DNA of 64,000 nucleotides from Pseudalkalibacillus decolorationis (GTDB lineage: Bacteria; Bacillota; Bacilli; Bacillales; Fictibacillaceae): the NCBI RefSeq assembly GCF_024609785.1, contig NZ_JANHJQ010000010.1, positions 89,987 through 153,986 on the forward strand, written 5' to 3'. Made by a program: the position numbers and the translations under genes. Position 1 is the first letter of the stretch, and each line of letters begins with the position of its first letter. Below the pieces are notes generated by a model, which ran no database searches, had not been told where the DNA came from, and saw only the letters and a program-made list of their open reading frames with translations. Below are positions 44,381-54,506 of this stretch, in pieces.

Positions 44381-45667
44381 TTACATCATATCCTCTTCCT
44401 GGAAAGACTTCGTTCTTCTAAACTGCCACAATGCCACAGAAATAACGATTACAGAAAGAACCATCGTGATTGCTGCTGCCTTCGCGTATTGCTTCGATTC
44501 AAGAGTCAGGCTATATATCCAAGATATGAGAATGTCTGTAGAACCTGCTGTTTGTCCAGGTACTGGTGGTCCTCCCCCATTAAATAAGAATATGACATTG
44601 AAGTTGTTGAAATTAAACGTATATTGCGTTATTAAAATTGGAGCAATCGCAAATAAAATCATTGGCAATGTAATCGTGCGGAATTTTTGCCATATAGAGG
44701 CGCCGTCAACAGTAGCTGCTTCATAAAGCTCTTCAGGTATAGATTGTAGAATACCTGTAACCATTGCAAAAATGAATGGGAACCCTAACCACGACTGAAT
44801 TAAGATCAACGCGACTTTAGCCCAAAAAGGATTCGTTTGCCAAGGAATTGCATCGATCCCGAACAAAGCTAAGATATCATTGTTGATCGTACCGAACGTC
44901 ACATTGAACATACCTGCGAACACTAGAATCGAAACGAACGCGGGAATCGCCCAAGGTAATATTAAAATCGTTCTGAATAATTTTTTAAACATCAAGTCCT
45001 TCTGATTTAATAGAACCGCAAGAAAGACTCCAATTGTAATCTGAATGGTAGTCGCCACAAAGGTCCATATTACTGTCCAAGAAAAGACACTAATAAACGT
45101 TTCACGCCACAAATCAAGCTTGAATATATCAATAAAGTTTTGTATTCCTATCCAATCCACTAATTTTGCGGGTGGAGAATGATACAAATCATAATTCGTA
45201 AACGCCATCAAGATAACGAATAAGATCGGGAAGATGACAACGAATATTAATAAGAAGACGCCTGGCGAGAGCATTAGATAAGGAAAACCAGTATCGACAA
45301 CATTCCGGTATTGCTCCCTGATCGAATTCAATTGGAGTCCTTTATCGCGTTTCTTTCCGTTTTCGTATGCATCAAACAAATTCAATGCGTAGATTGATAA
45401 CCCAAATAGTAACACGATAATAGCAATGATACCCTCTACCATTAAAAAGATGGAGTGGTCACGCGGTAATTCTTCCCCTAACGTAACGATTCCCCATAAA
45501 CCCATATTCAATAAATCTTTAAACGCAACAATAAAGGAAATCGTCAAAATCAGAAACGCAAATCCCTTTAATAACTGTCGGTTGTAGATTTGGCCTAACC
45601 CCGGTATCAGGGACAAGCTGAGTGCTTTTTTCCGGTGTGGCGTCATCATCTCATCTGTATCAGTCAT
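44381..45667 (-). CDS. mdxF: Maltodextrin ABC transporter permease MdxF-like
   Basis: A 428-residue permease with the extended N-terminus typical of MalF/MdxF (about eight segments). A cytoplasmic start with SLIPGLGQIYNRQLLKG precedes the first helix. The EAA loop lies around residues 325-345 (PEELYEAATVDGASIWQKFR). The start at 45667 has AAGGGGACAGGG upstream; a longer in-frame reading would have no site. Between mdxE and mdxG. Confidence 0.9.
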   Translation of the reverse strand: MTDTDEMMTPHRKKALSLSLIPGLGQIYNRQLLKGFAFLILTISFIVAFKDLLNMGLWGIVTLGEELPRDHSIFLMVEGIIAIIVLLFGLSIYALNLFDAYENGKKRDKGLQLNSIREQYRNVVDTGFPYLMLSPGVFLLIFVVIFPILFVILMAFTNYDLYHSPPAKLVDWIGIQNFIDIFKLDLWRETFISVFSWTVIWTFVATTIQITIGVFLAVLLNQKDLMFKKLFRTILILPWAIPAFVSILVFAGMFNVTFGTINNDILALFGIDAIPWQTNPFWAKVALILIQSWLGFPFIFAMVTGILQSIPEELYEAATVDGASIWQKFRTITLPMILFAIAPILITQYTFNFNNFNVIFLFNGGGPPVPGQTAGSTDILISWIYSLTLESKQYAKAAAITMVLSVIVISVALWQFRRTKSFQEEDMM

Positions 45668-45790
45668 ATAGATCCCTGTCCCCTTCCTTACTATGCAACA
45701 GATTTTTTTTACCTTGTTAAAGAGGGTGACCAGAAGTGTCAGATTTTCCAATTTCGGTTCTTCACTATCTAAGTCACCTTCTTTATTCAC

Positions 45791-47062
45791 TTATTCTGCT
45801 CCAGTGGCCTTAATTTGTGTTTTGATCGTGTTAACAGCGTCCTCAAGTGCTGCTTTTGGTTCTTGCTTACCTGTAACAATCAATTGGAGCGCACTAGCCA
45901 TCGGCTCCCATACTTGCCCCATTTGAGGAATGTTCGGCATCGGAACGCCACGTTGGGATTGCAGTGCAACAGCACTAGCTGCTTCATTATCGGCAATGAT
46001 CGGGTCCTCAATTAAAGATTTCACCGGTGGAATCTCTGCTGTTTTTTCGTAACGGATTTTTGCATTCTCCGGATTTGAAATCCATTCCACTAATTTGGTA
46101 GCCCATTCTTTGTTTTCTGAATAAGCAGATACGTGCCAGCCTTTTACACCGATAAACGTCTTCGGATATTCCCCGTTCGGAAGCTTCGGAAGTGGTGCTA
46201 CTCCATAATCGATTCCAGCATCCTTCATAGCTTGAAGTGCCCAAGGACCGTTCATGACAGAAGCAACTTTACCCTCATTGAACAATGCATCCATTGCTGA
46301 TCCTCCACTTTCACCGATAATACCTTTCGGGAACAGTCCTTCTTCATACCATTTCTGGATGTACTTTGCTCCTTCAATTGCTCCTTTATTGTCCAGACCG
46401 ATGTCTTTTGGATCAAGTCCGTCAGCTGATTGCTTGAAAACGTATCCTCCATTCGCTGCCATGATCGCGTTGGCAAAATAGAAGTTATCCCATAAGGCGA
46501 GAAATCCATAATTATCACCTTTAGTGAACTCTTTCGAAAACTTGTAAAGCTCATCGAATGATTCAGGTGCTTTTTCCATATGTTCTTTATTGTAGATAAA
46601 TACAGGTGTTTCGGTTGCTTTGGGTAGGCCGTACAATTCACCGTTGAATGTTTGCGCTTGGATGGATGACTCTGTAAATTGATTGACGACATCTTCTTCG
46701 ACCTTGATCGGTGCGAGAAGCCCTTGTGTTGCTAATGCCCCGATTTGGTCATGAGGTAATGTAAGTACGTCTGGACCGGTTCCTGCAGGGGCATCGAGCG
46801 GAAGCTGCTCACGAATCTCATCTGCCATACCAAGCTCTTTATACTCAACCTTAATTCCGTATTTCTCTTCGAAGCTCTTAATCGCAGGCTCAAGCGCAAT
46901 TCCCTTTTCCTTATCCTCCCAGACGACAAGCTTTTCAGGTTTGTCACTACTTTCCTTCTTTTCTTTATCCTCTGACCCTTCAGAATCCTGTGGTCCACAT
47001 GCCGCGAGCATTCCAACTGCTAAACTAGCAGTCAATGAAATATTCAAGAACTTTTTCAACAT
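45791..47062 (-). CDS. mdxE: Maltodextrin-binding lipoprotein MdxE-like
   Basis: A 423-residue solute-binding protein of SBP family 1 with a lipoprotein signal (LAACG, Cys about residue 22). The maltodextrin-type start LVVWEDKEKGIALEPAIKSFEEKYG follows. The ATG at 47062 follows GGGGAGG by 8 bases. It captures maltodextrins for MdxFG. First gene of mdxE-mdxF-mdxG-malR, controlled from the divergent promoter region. Confidence 0.92.
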   Translation of the reverse strand: MLKKFLNISLTASLAVGMLAACGPQDSEGSEDKEKKESSDKPEKLVVWEDKEKGIALEPAIKSFEEKYGIKVEYKELGMADEIREQLPLDAPAGTGPDVLTLPHDQIGALATQGLLAPIKVEEDVVNQFTESSIQAQTFNGELYGLPKATETPVFIYNKEHMEKAPESFDELYKFSKEFTKGDNYGFLALWDNFYFANAIMAANGGYVFKQSADGLDPKDIGLDNKGAIEGAKYIQKWYEEGLFPKGIIGESGGSAMDALFNEGKVASVMNGPWALQAMKDAGIDYGVAPLPKLPNGEYPKTFIGVKGWHVSAYSENKEWATKLVEWISNPENAKIRYEKTAEIPPVKSLIEDPIIADNEAASAVALQSQRGVPMPNIPQMGQVWEPMASALQLIVTGKQEPKAALEDAVNTIKTQIKATGAE

Positions 47063-47095
47063 TAAATTGACCTCCCCAAATGATTTAAGTATTCG

Positions 47096-47109
47096 TGAAA
47101 ACGTTTGCA
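47096..47109. promoter_or_regulatory. LacI-type operator 1
   Basis: TGAAAACGTTTGCA, a palindrome-like LacI/CcpA-family site with central CG, downstream of the mdxE -10 box. Candidate for the MalR-like protein or CcpA. Confidence 0.75.
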
Positions 47110-47121
47110 CTATTAACTGAT

Positions 47122-47150
47122 ATTATACCTAGGAGAATAAAATCCTGCAA
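47122..47150 (-). promoter_or_regulatory. mdxE promoter
   Basis: Minus strand: TTGCAG (47145-47150), 17-base spacer, TATAAT (47122-47127). The -35 overlaps operator 2. Confidence 0.75.
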
Positions 47151-47159
47151 CCGTTTGCA
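47146..47159. promoter_or_regulatory. LacI-type operator 2
   Basis: TGCAACCGTTTGCA, near-perfect palindrome, 50 bases from operator 1. It overlaps both the mdxE -35 and the -35 of the divergent GH13 promoter. Confidence 0.78.
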
Positions 47160-47183
47160 TAACATTTTTTATTTTCGTATGAT
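47155..47183 (+). promoter_or_regulatory. GH13 gene promoter
   Basis: TTGCAT (47155-47160), 17-base spacer, TATGAT (47178-47183), about 49 bases upstream of the start codon and overlapping operator 2. Confidence 0.6.
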
Positions 47184-47222
47184 TAAGTTATATTATTGCT
47201 AGATTCGTATTAAAAAGAATAG

Positions 47223-49004
<1,782 letters not shown>

Positions 49005-49040
49005 CCAGCGTAGACATTAGAAAAATACCGGAAGATTGAT

Positions 49041-49149
49041 TTTTGCCGCGGGAAATTGAATTTTGCCGCGGTATTTTTGATTTACACGCGATAAAACAGA
49101 TTTTGCCGCGCAATTTCCAATTATGCCGCTTAGAGAGGGTGTTTTGCCC
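49041..49149. repeat. 20-bp-period TTTTGCCGCG array
   Basis: TTTTGCCGCG or close variants begin at 49041, 49061, 49081 (TTTACACGCG), 49101, 49121 (TTATGCCGCT) and about 49142 (TTTTGCCCCG). The spacing is exactly 20 bases (two helical turns) over the first five units, and the other 10 bases of each unit are A/T-rich and variable. It sits between the GH13 gene and the protease. Confidence 0.85.
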
Positions 49150-49260
49150 CGATATGCTTGTCCCTTAGGCTTCCTTAATCATCTCATACCACTACTCCCA
49201 CTTCTGCTCCAACTGCGACAACATTCGATGTTGCTTTGTAAGCACATTAAAATACATTAA

Positions 49261-49284
49261 GGGTTGACTGCAATCAGTCAACCC
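49261..49284. terminator. Hairpin, probable terminator
   Basis: GGGTTGACTG-CAAT-CAGTCAACCC, a perfect 10-bp stem with CTTCTATTTC after it on the plus strand. Could terminate the GH13 transcript. Confidence 0.65.
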
Positions 49285-49313
49285 CTTCTATTTCATCAGT
49301 TAATGTTAAATAA

Positions 49314-49350
49314 TCTAGAGGCTGACACGTTGATAGTGCCAGCCTCTAGA
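49314..49350 (-). terminator. Protease terminator
   Basis: TCTAGAGGCTG pairs exactly with CAGCCTCTAGA, 6 bases past the bpr stop on the minus strand. On the plus strand it is followed by TTATTTTATT, so it may also work the other way. Confidence 0.8.
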
Positions 49351-49355
49351 TTATT

Positions 49356-52300
49356 TTATTCTTCTGTGTTGATGTAAAGTTTACCTTCTGCTACTTCTTC
49401 TGTTTCGTTGCCATACTCATCTCTAGCAACAACTTCAACTACAGCACCCTCAGCAACAACATTTGATGTCGCGGTATAATAGCCTACATAGTGACCAGGT
49501 GACATTTCCATCATCGGAAGCTCATTTGCGTTCATCATCATCATTGTGTTCGTTAGTGGCATGTGAATTCTGAAACGCGCTTCAAGTCCTGGCTCACTGT
49601 CAAATTCGATCATGACACTTTCGCCTGCATTCAAATTTTTATCTTCATCAGGCTTAAGGTTACTAATCTCAATTGGTCCAAACTTCGCGTGAACCGTCAC
49701 CCTTTTTACTTTTTTATTACCAGCTTTATCTTTTGCAACGACACGGATTACGTTTTCACCTTCATTCAATAGCATTCTATGGGAATATGATCCATCCTCA
49801 TTGACCTCAGTACTCTCTCCATTTACTTTCACTGATTGGAGGTTTTCCTCGTCAACGGTTCCGGTAACCGCAACAGCCATTCGGTTCGTCTTCGTATCAT
49901 CTTCTGGACTTTCGATCGTGAGTCCCGGTTTATCTTGATCAAGTATGACAGTTACCGGTGCTGATGGGTCCGTCATTCCTCGATCATTTGCAGCAGCTGC
50001 TGTGAGAACATTTTCACCATCTTCAAGTGTAACCTCAGCTGAGAATGAACCATCTTCGTTTGTTGTAACTACCGCAGCCTCCTCTTGGTTGTTAAAGAGG
50101 TGTATATCAACAGATGGTGCAGATTGTCCTTCAACTGTTACGACTTCTTGATTTGTGTGTGTTCCATCAGTAGGTGATGTTATCGTTGGTGCTGTCACTT
50201 CATAATCAACAGTCGCTCGAATCATATAGTTTCCTTCTGCTTCCGGCGATTGTGACCATCCACCACCTACAAGTTGCCAGCTTCGAGCTGCATATTCTCC
50301 ATTTTCATCTGTTGCAAGTCCTGGTGCATTCGGATTAGGAGCGCTCTGAATGTATACCATATAAAAGTCGCCTTCTACAATAACGCCTTGGTCAGCAAGG
50401 TCGACATTTGTCCATTCACCATTACGAAGCGCGGTGGCATCGATTGGTCCAGCAAGCTTCTTCCCTGGAGATCCATCTTCATTGGCATCATGTATCGCCA
50501 CTTGGAATTCCGTTCCACCTGGCACTGGCCACTCGGTATTCCAGAAACGGAACAAACCACCAGTAACAAGAGCCTTTTCCTTACCTTCTGGGAGAGACAT
50601 TCTTACGCCCCATCCATTACCGGCATCGTAAAATGCTCTAGCATTTTCAGCTGTTCCATCATCATATCCAATTTCACCTGGAGTGCCGATAAATGGTTCC
50701 AGTTCAACATTTTGAACAACTTCTTCCTCACCGTTTACGGTTATGGTAATTTCCTGGCTGTAATAGCCTGAAGCCATAACTTTTAGCGTATAATCGCCTT
50801 CATAAGCGGTTAGTGTGTAATCACCGTTTGCATCGGTTTCAACTGGAGCCACTGCCGCATCTTCCATTAGCAATACGGTTGCGCCTTCAATTGGTTCACC
50901 TGTTTCTTTGTTCTGAATTGTACCAGTAATCGTACCCTGTGCAACCTCTTCTAGATTAAAGTTAGCCTCAACTTCTCCATCTTCTGGAATCGATACTGAT
51001 TGCTCTTCAGAGTGGTAACCATAAGCTTCAGCAAGCACTGTAAAGTCACCCGCTGCGTGTGTCATTGAAAAGCTACCATCAGCTGGATTCGTTGAAGTAG
51101 ATCGACCTGATTCCACAATTGTTACCTCAGCTTCAACCGGTAAACCGGATGGAACAGCACCCTTGTCTTTCCCCTTCTTCTTTTCAATATCAAATCGTTT
51201 TGTCGGTGCTAATTCATTCGGATTGACTTTTTCCTTTTTCGCTACTTTATCTTTCTTAGAGCCTTTATCCTTTTTAGAAGCCTTTTCTTTCTTCTCCGCT
51301 TTTTCGTTATCTTTAGCATCTTTTGAACTTTGCTTTGAACCAAAGATAGATGCAGTTGAACCATTAGACGTATCACTTAATTGAACATCATCTAAATACC
51401 AGCCTAGTTTTCCAACACTACCATCTGATTCAACATGGAATCCAACGTAAATGCGTTGATTTGCATATGATGAAAGGTCAACTTGTCCCTCAATCCATCC
51501 ACCACTCTCACCGTTAAACTCAGCAACTTGTTCCCAGTTTTCCTGGTCAGTTGAAACGACAACGTGACCGTAATCATAATTGTTTTCAAGCTCGTACCAA
51601 GAGTTAAACTGTAAATACGCTTCTCCTTCACCCAGGTCAATCGGTGGCATCATAAGCGTCATATTCGAATCATCAGCATACTCTCCATCAAGATTTGTAG
51701 CAAATACATTTTCACCAGAAGCAGCACTCTCAGGACCTGTAGTTGGAACACCTAATTCCCAAGAGTTGTTGTCTCCCCAAGAAACCCAACCCGGAGCCTG
51801 ACTTTCGAAGTCCGTTTCATAACCAACTGTGATTCCTTGTAAAACGGCTACTTCAAATTCTTCAGATGTTAGACCATTGTCACCATAATCCTCAATTTTC
51901 CAGCGATACGTTAATTGAGGTTCTTGAATTGCTTCGCCGGGGATTACAGCTTCGTATGTTCCAGAACGATAATCTCCACCCGTTCTTACGGCTTCAATAG
52001 ACTGCCAATTACCATCAGCATCCATATATTCTAGCATGACACTTGAGATACTCACGTTATCCGAAGCCGTTATGGAAAGTGGTAAATTTACACCAGAGTA
52101 TGTTTCTTCAAGTGCATTATGTTCAAAGGTTGGCGCTTCAGTATCTTCTCCTGCTTTGGTAACCGTACCTTTTACAACGCCAAGTCCATTTATAACAGAT
52201 GAAACAGCGTCATACGCGTTTACTAGCCCATGTCCATAACCGTTGTTTGGGGTTTCCGGATATTCCTCATCTGTTAAAGGAACAGCCGTATTGATGAGAA

Positions 52301-53765
52301 TTTCTTCGAGTTCATCGACCGTCAATGATGAGTCAGCTTGGAGTAAAAGTGCTGCAACAGCTGCGACTTGTGGACCGGCCATCGATGTACCGTTCCATCC
52401 GCCTTCATATCCGCTACCTGGAACAGTTGAGCGAATATTTACACCAGGTGCACTAATATCTGGTTTGACCTCATCATAAGGTGAAGGGCCTCTGAGTGAA
52501 AAGTCTGCCAGCTGATCGTTTATATCAGTCGCACCAGTTGCAAATGATTCAGGGTAATTTGCCGGGTTAGCTATTGATCCAGGTCCACCCGGATTAAAGA
52601 TCGTCGTGTTTCCTGCAGAAAACTCAGGGAAGATTTCAGCGGCACGCCAGTTTTGAACCATTGGGCGATACCATTCATCAAGTCCAGCTCCACCACCCCA
52701 TGAATTGTTTACGATATCTGGTGCCATTTCAGGATGTGGATTTCCTTGCGCATCCGTCGGTGCAAGAATCCATTCACCTGCGGCAAGAAGGTCAACATCT
52801 GTTCCACCCGCAGCAGTAAATGCCTTTACTGCAATCCATTTCGCACCAGGGGCAACACCGACTTGATTTGAACCATCTGGCTCGGAACCTACCATTGTAC
52901 CCATAGTGTGTGTACCATGACCTTGATCATCATATGGTGCTGCTTGGTCTGCAGTAGCATCGAACCAGTTCATTGCATGACTAGGTGAATCGGGATTAGC
53001 AGGATCATAACCGCGGTACTTCTCTTTTAATCCAGGGTGATCCCATTGCACCCCTGTATCAATATTAGCGACTACAGTTCCGCTACCATCAATACCCATA
53101 TTCCAAACGGCCGGAGCACCAACACGTTCAATATTCCATTCAATATTGGCCGTATCGTTTTGAGCCTGTCCTTTCTTAGTTTGTACATCCAACTTTTTCG
53201 CCAACTTGTTATCGGTCTTAACCGGATGAAGTTGACGTGTTTCATTTGGAAGTACTTTTGCTACTTCGGGAAACGCTGCAAGCTGTTTCATTACCTCCTT
53301 TTTTGCCGTAACAGCCATTGCATTGACAATAAAGAACGATTCGTACGTTTTCACGTTCCCTTTATCCTTTTGTTCATTCAAGAACGTTTTGAGTTTATCT
53401 TGTGATTCAATCGCTTTTACTCGAAGCGATGATACAACAGCAGAACGCTTTGCAAGTTCTGTTTTATAAGATGTAAGTTGTTGCTTATTAGCTTTTTCTG
53501 CTGCTTGTTTGGCGACCTTTTTGGTGTCGACTTGTTCATTCATTTTCAACAAGAAAGTTACATATTCCTCACCTTCATACTGATTAAGTAGTTTCTTGCT
53601 GACTTTATTGGATAGGGCGTGTTGTTTATACGATGTCGTTAATGGGTCTGATTCATTAGCTGTGGTCCTAGCGTTAACAGCAGTTGAGAACATTGAGACG
53701 AGTAGCACGAAACAAATTACGATCGTAAACCAACGTTGATTCAACAATTTCTGCGTAAATTGCAT
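49356..53765 (-). CDS. bpr: Secreted subtilisin-family protease, bacillopeptidase F-like
   Basis: A 1469-residue exported serine protease. Signal peptide about 1-32; I9 propeptide about 65-180; peptidase S8 domain with Asp236 (NIDTGVQWDHP), His283 (GHGTHTMG), oxyanion Asn386 (SAGN) and Ser461 (GTSMAGP). A jelly-roll/M6-like region follows (about 660-800), then a Lys-rich stretch of about 40 residues (repeating KKxK, about 810-850). Two carboxypeptidase-regulatory-like domains and repeated Ig-like modules (Ala/Val/Glu-rich, about 1180-1370) come next. No LPXTG or membrane anchor is seen. Length and order match Bpr (about 1430 residues). GGGAGGG precedes the ATG. Confidence 0.88.
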   Translation of the reverse strand: MQFTQKLLNQRWFTIVICFVLLVSMFSTAVNARTTANESDPLTTSYKQHALSNKVSKKLLNQYEGEEYVTFLLKMNEQVDTKKVAKQAAEKANKQQLTSYKTELAKRSAVVSSLRVKAIESQDKLKTFLNEQKDKGNVKTYESFFIVNAMAVTAKKEVMKQLAAFPEVAKVLPNETRQLHPVKTDNKLAKKLDVQTKKGQAQNDTANIEWNIERVGAPAVWNMGIDGSGTVVANIDTGVQWDHPGLKEKYRGYDPANPDSPSHAMNWFDATADQAAPYDDQGHGTHTMGTMVGSEPDGSNQVGVAPGAKWIAVKAFTAAGGTDVDLLAAGEWILAPTDAQGNPHPEMAPDIVNNSWGGGAGLDEWYRPMVQNWRAAEIFPEFSAGNTTIFNPGGPGSIANPANYPESFATGATDINDQLADFSLRGPSPYDEVKPDISAPGVNIRSTVPGSGYEGGWNGTSMAGPQVAAVAALLLQADSSLTVDELEEILINTAVPLTDEEYPETPNNGYGHGLVNAYDAVSSVINGLGVVKGTVTKAGEDTEAPTFEHNALEETYSGVNLPLSITASDNVSISSVMLEYMDADGNWQSIEAVRTGGDYRSGTYEAVIPGEAIQEPQLTYRWKIEDYGDNGLTSEEFEVAVLQGITVGYETDFESQAPGWVSWGDNNSWELGVPTTGPESAASGENVFATNLDGEYADDSNMTLMMPPIDLGEGEAYLQFNSWYELENNYDYGHVVVSTDQENWEQVAEFNGESGGWIEGQVDLSSYANQRIYVGFHVESDGSVGKLGWYLDDVQLSDTSNGSTASIFGSKQSSKDAKDNEKAEKKEKASKKDKGSKKDKVAKKEKVNPNELAPTKRFDIEKKKGKDKGAVPSGLPVEAEVTIVESGRSTSTNPADGSFSMTHAAGDFTVLAEAYGYHSEEQSVSIPEDGEVEANFNLEEVAQGTITGTIQNKETGEPIEGATVLLMEDAAVAPVETDANGDYTLTAYEGDYTLKVMASGYYSQEITITVNGEEEVVQNVELEPFIGTPGEIGYDDGTAENARAFYDAGNGWGVRMSLPEGKEKALVTGGLFRFWNTEWPVPGGTEFQVAIHDANEDGSPGKKLAGPIDATALRNGEWTNVDLADQGVIVEGDFYMVYIQSAPNPNAPGLATDENGEYAARSWQLVGGGWSQSPEAEGNYMIRATVDYEVTAPTITSPTDGTHTNQEVVTVEGQSAPSVDIHLFNNQEEAAVVTTNEDGSFSAEVTLEDGENVLTAAAANDRGMTDPSAPVTVILDQDKPGLTIESPEDDTKTNRMAVAVTGTVDEENLQSVKVNGESTEVNEDGSYSHRMLLNEGENVIRVVAKDKAGNKKVKRVTVHAKFGPIEISNLKPDEDKNLNAGESVMIEFDSEPGLEARFRIHMPLTNTMMMMNANELPMMEMSPGHYVGYYTATSNVVAEGAVVEVVARDEYGNETEEVAEGKLYINTEE

Positions 53766-54256
53766 GATCTTTCCCTCCCTTAAAAGTTAACGTACAAAGA
53801 AAACTGTGTCGCTCCTCCTTCCTTTTCACGGGTTTATGTCGACACCCCTGTTGTTGAATTAATCATAATTGAAAACAAGGGAAAAATTAATACAAATAGC
53901 AGAATTTTCTAAAAATGATGAATTGGTAATATTTAGTTCCAAATCGTTAAACAGTACTTATTGATCAGAAAAGTTATCTATATGACTACCCAAGGCTTGA
54001 TATACCTGTATTTGGAAGTTTATTAGGTCAAATGTGCATAAAGACTCTCAGACACTTTTTATCCATTTGTACTATCGATCACTACTACTTTTTGTCTATA
54101 TTGTGTTAATTTATATGTGGTGACACATGAAGTGCTAATTTTAAAAGTGACTTTCGACATGAAAAAGCCTATACAGATTTAGAAGTGTATGTATTTAGTA
54201 GTAGTATTCTGATCATGGACCTAGTTTTCGTGTTAGATTTTGTCAGGAAATGTGTG
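53766..54256. other. Protease upstream region, no gene seen
   Basis: About 490 A/T-rich bases before the first Rep-C copy. It should contain the protease promoter; several TATAAT-like strings occur, but no pair of boxes is decisive. No ORF with a ribosome site is apparent. Confidence 0.4.
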
Positions 54257-54352
54257 TAAAGAAAACTTGGTTAGTACCATGACTTAGCGCAGGTGATCCC
54301 CGTAGTCCCTAAAGGGTTGACCTAAAAGGCCACTGCTCTATACTTTCTTAAC
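54257..54352. repeat. Rep-C element, copy 3 (divergent middle)
   Basis: TAAAGAAAACTTGG...TATACTTTCTTAACATAC with CCCTAAAGGG and GGTTGACC-like palindromic bits in the middle instead of the usual GCGCTTATACTATAG. About 96 bp. Confidence 0.75.
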
Positions 54353-54360
54353 ATACAAAT

Positions 54361-54394
54361 AAAGAGCTGAACCTAGGTTTTGGTCCAGCTCTTT
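54361..54394. terminator. Terminator, probably of asnO, displaced by Rep-C
   Basis: AAAGAGCTG pairs with CAGCTCTTT around a 16-base loop. It lies between two Rep-C copies, the downstream one separating it from the asnO stop. Confidence 0.65.
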
Positions 54395-54405
54395 AGCACA
54401 CAGGA

Positions 54406-54494
54406 TAAAGAAAACTTGGCAAAGTCAGCCTTTGGCGCCGGCTGAGCCTTAGTTGCGCTTATACTATAGAAAGTATCTTTATACTTTCTTAACG
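54406..54494. repeat. Rep-C element, copy 4
   Basis: TAAAGAAAACTTGGC...GGCGCCGGCTGAGCCTTAG...AGTATCTTTATACTTTCTTAACGTG, almost the same as 25999. It ends 12 bases before the asnO stop. Confidence 0.8.
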
Positions 54495-54506
54495 TGTAAA
54501 AATCAG

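Noticed and set aside
49041..49149. CRISPR array
   Set aside because: Repeat unit is only 10 conserved bases on a 20-base period, the intervening sequence is too short for spacers, and no cas genes are present.
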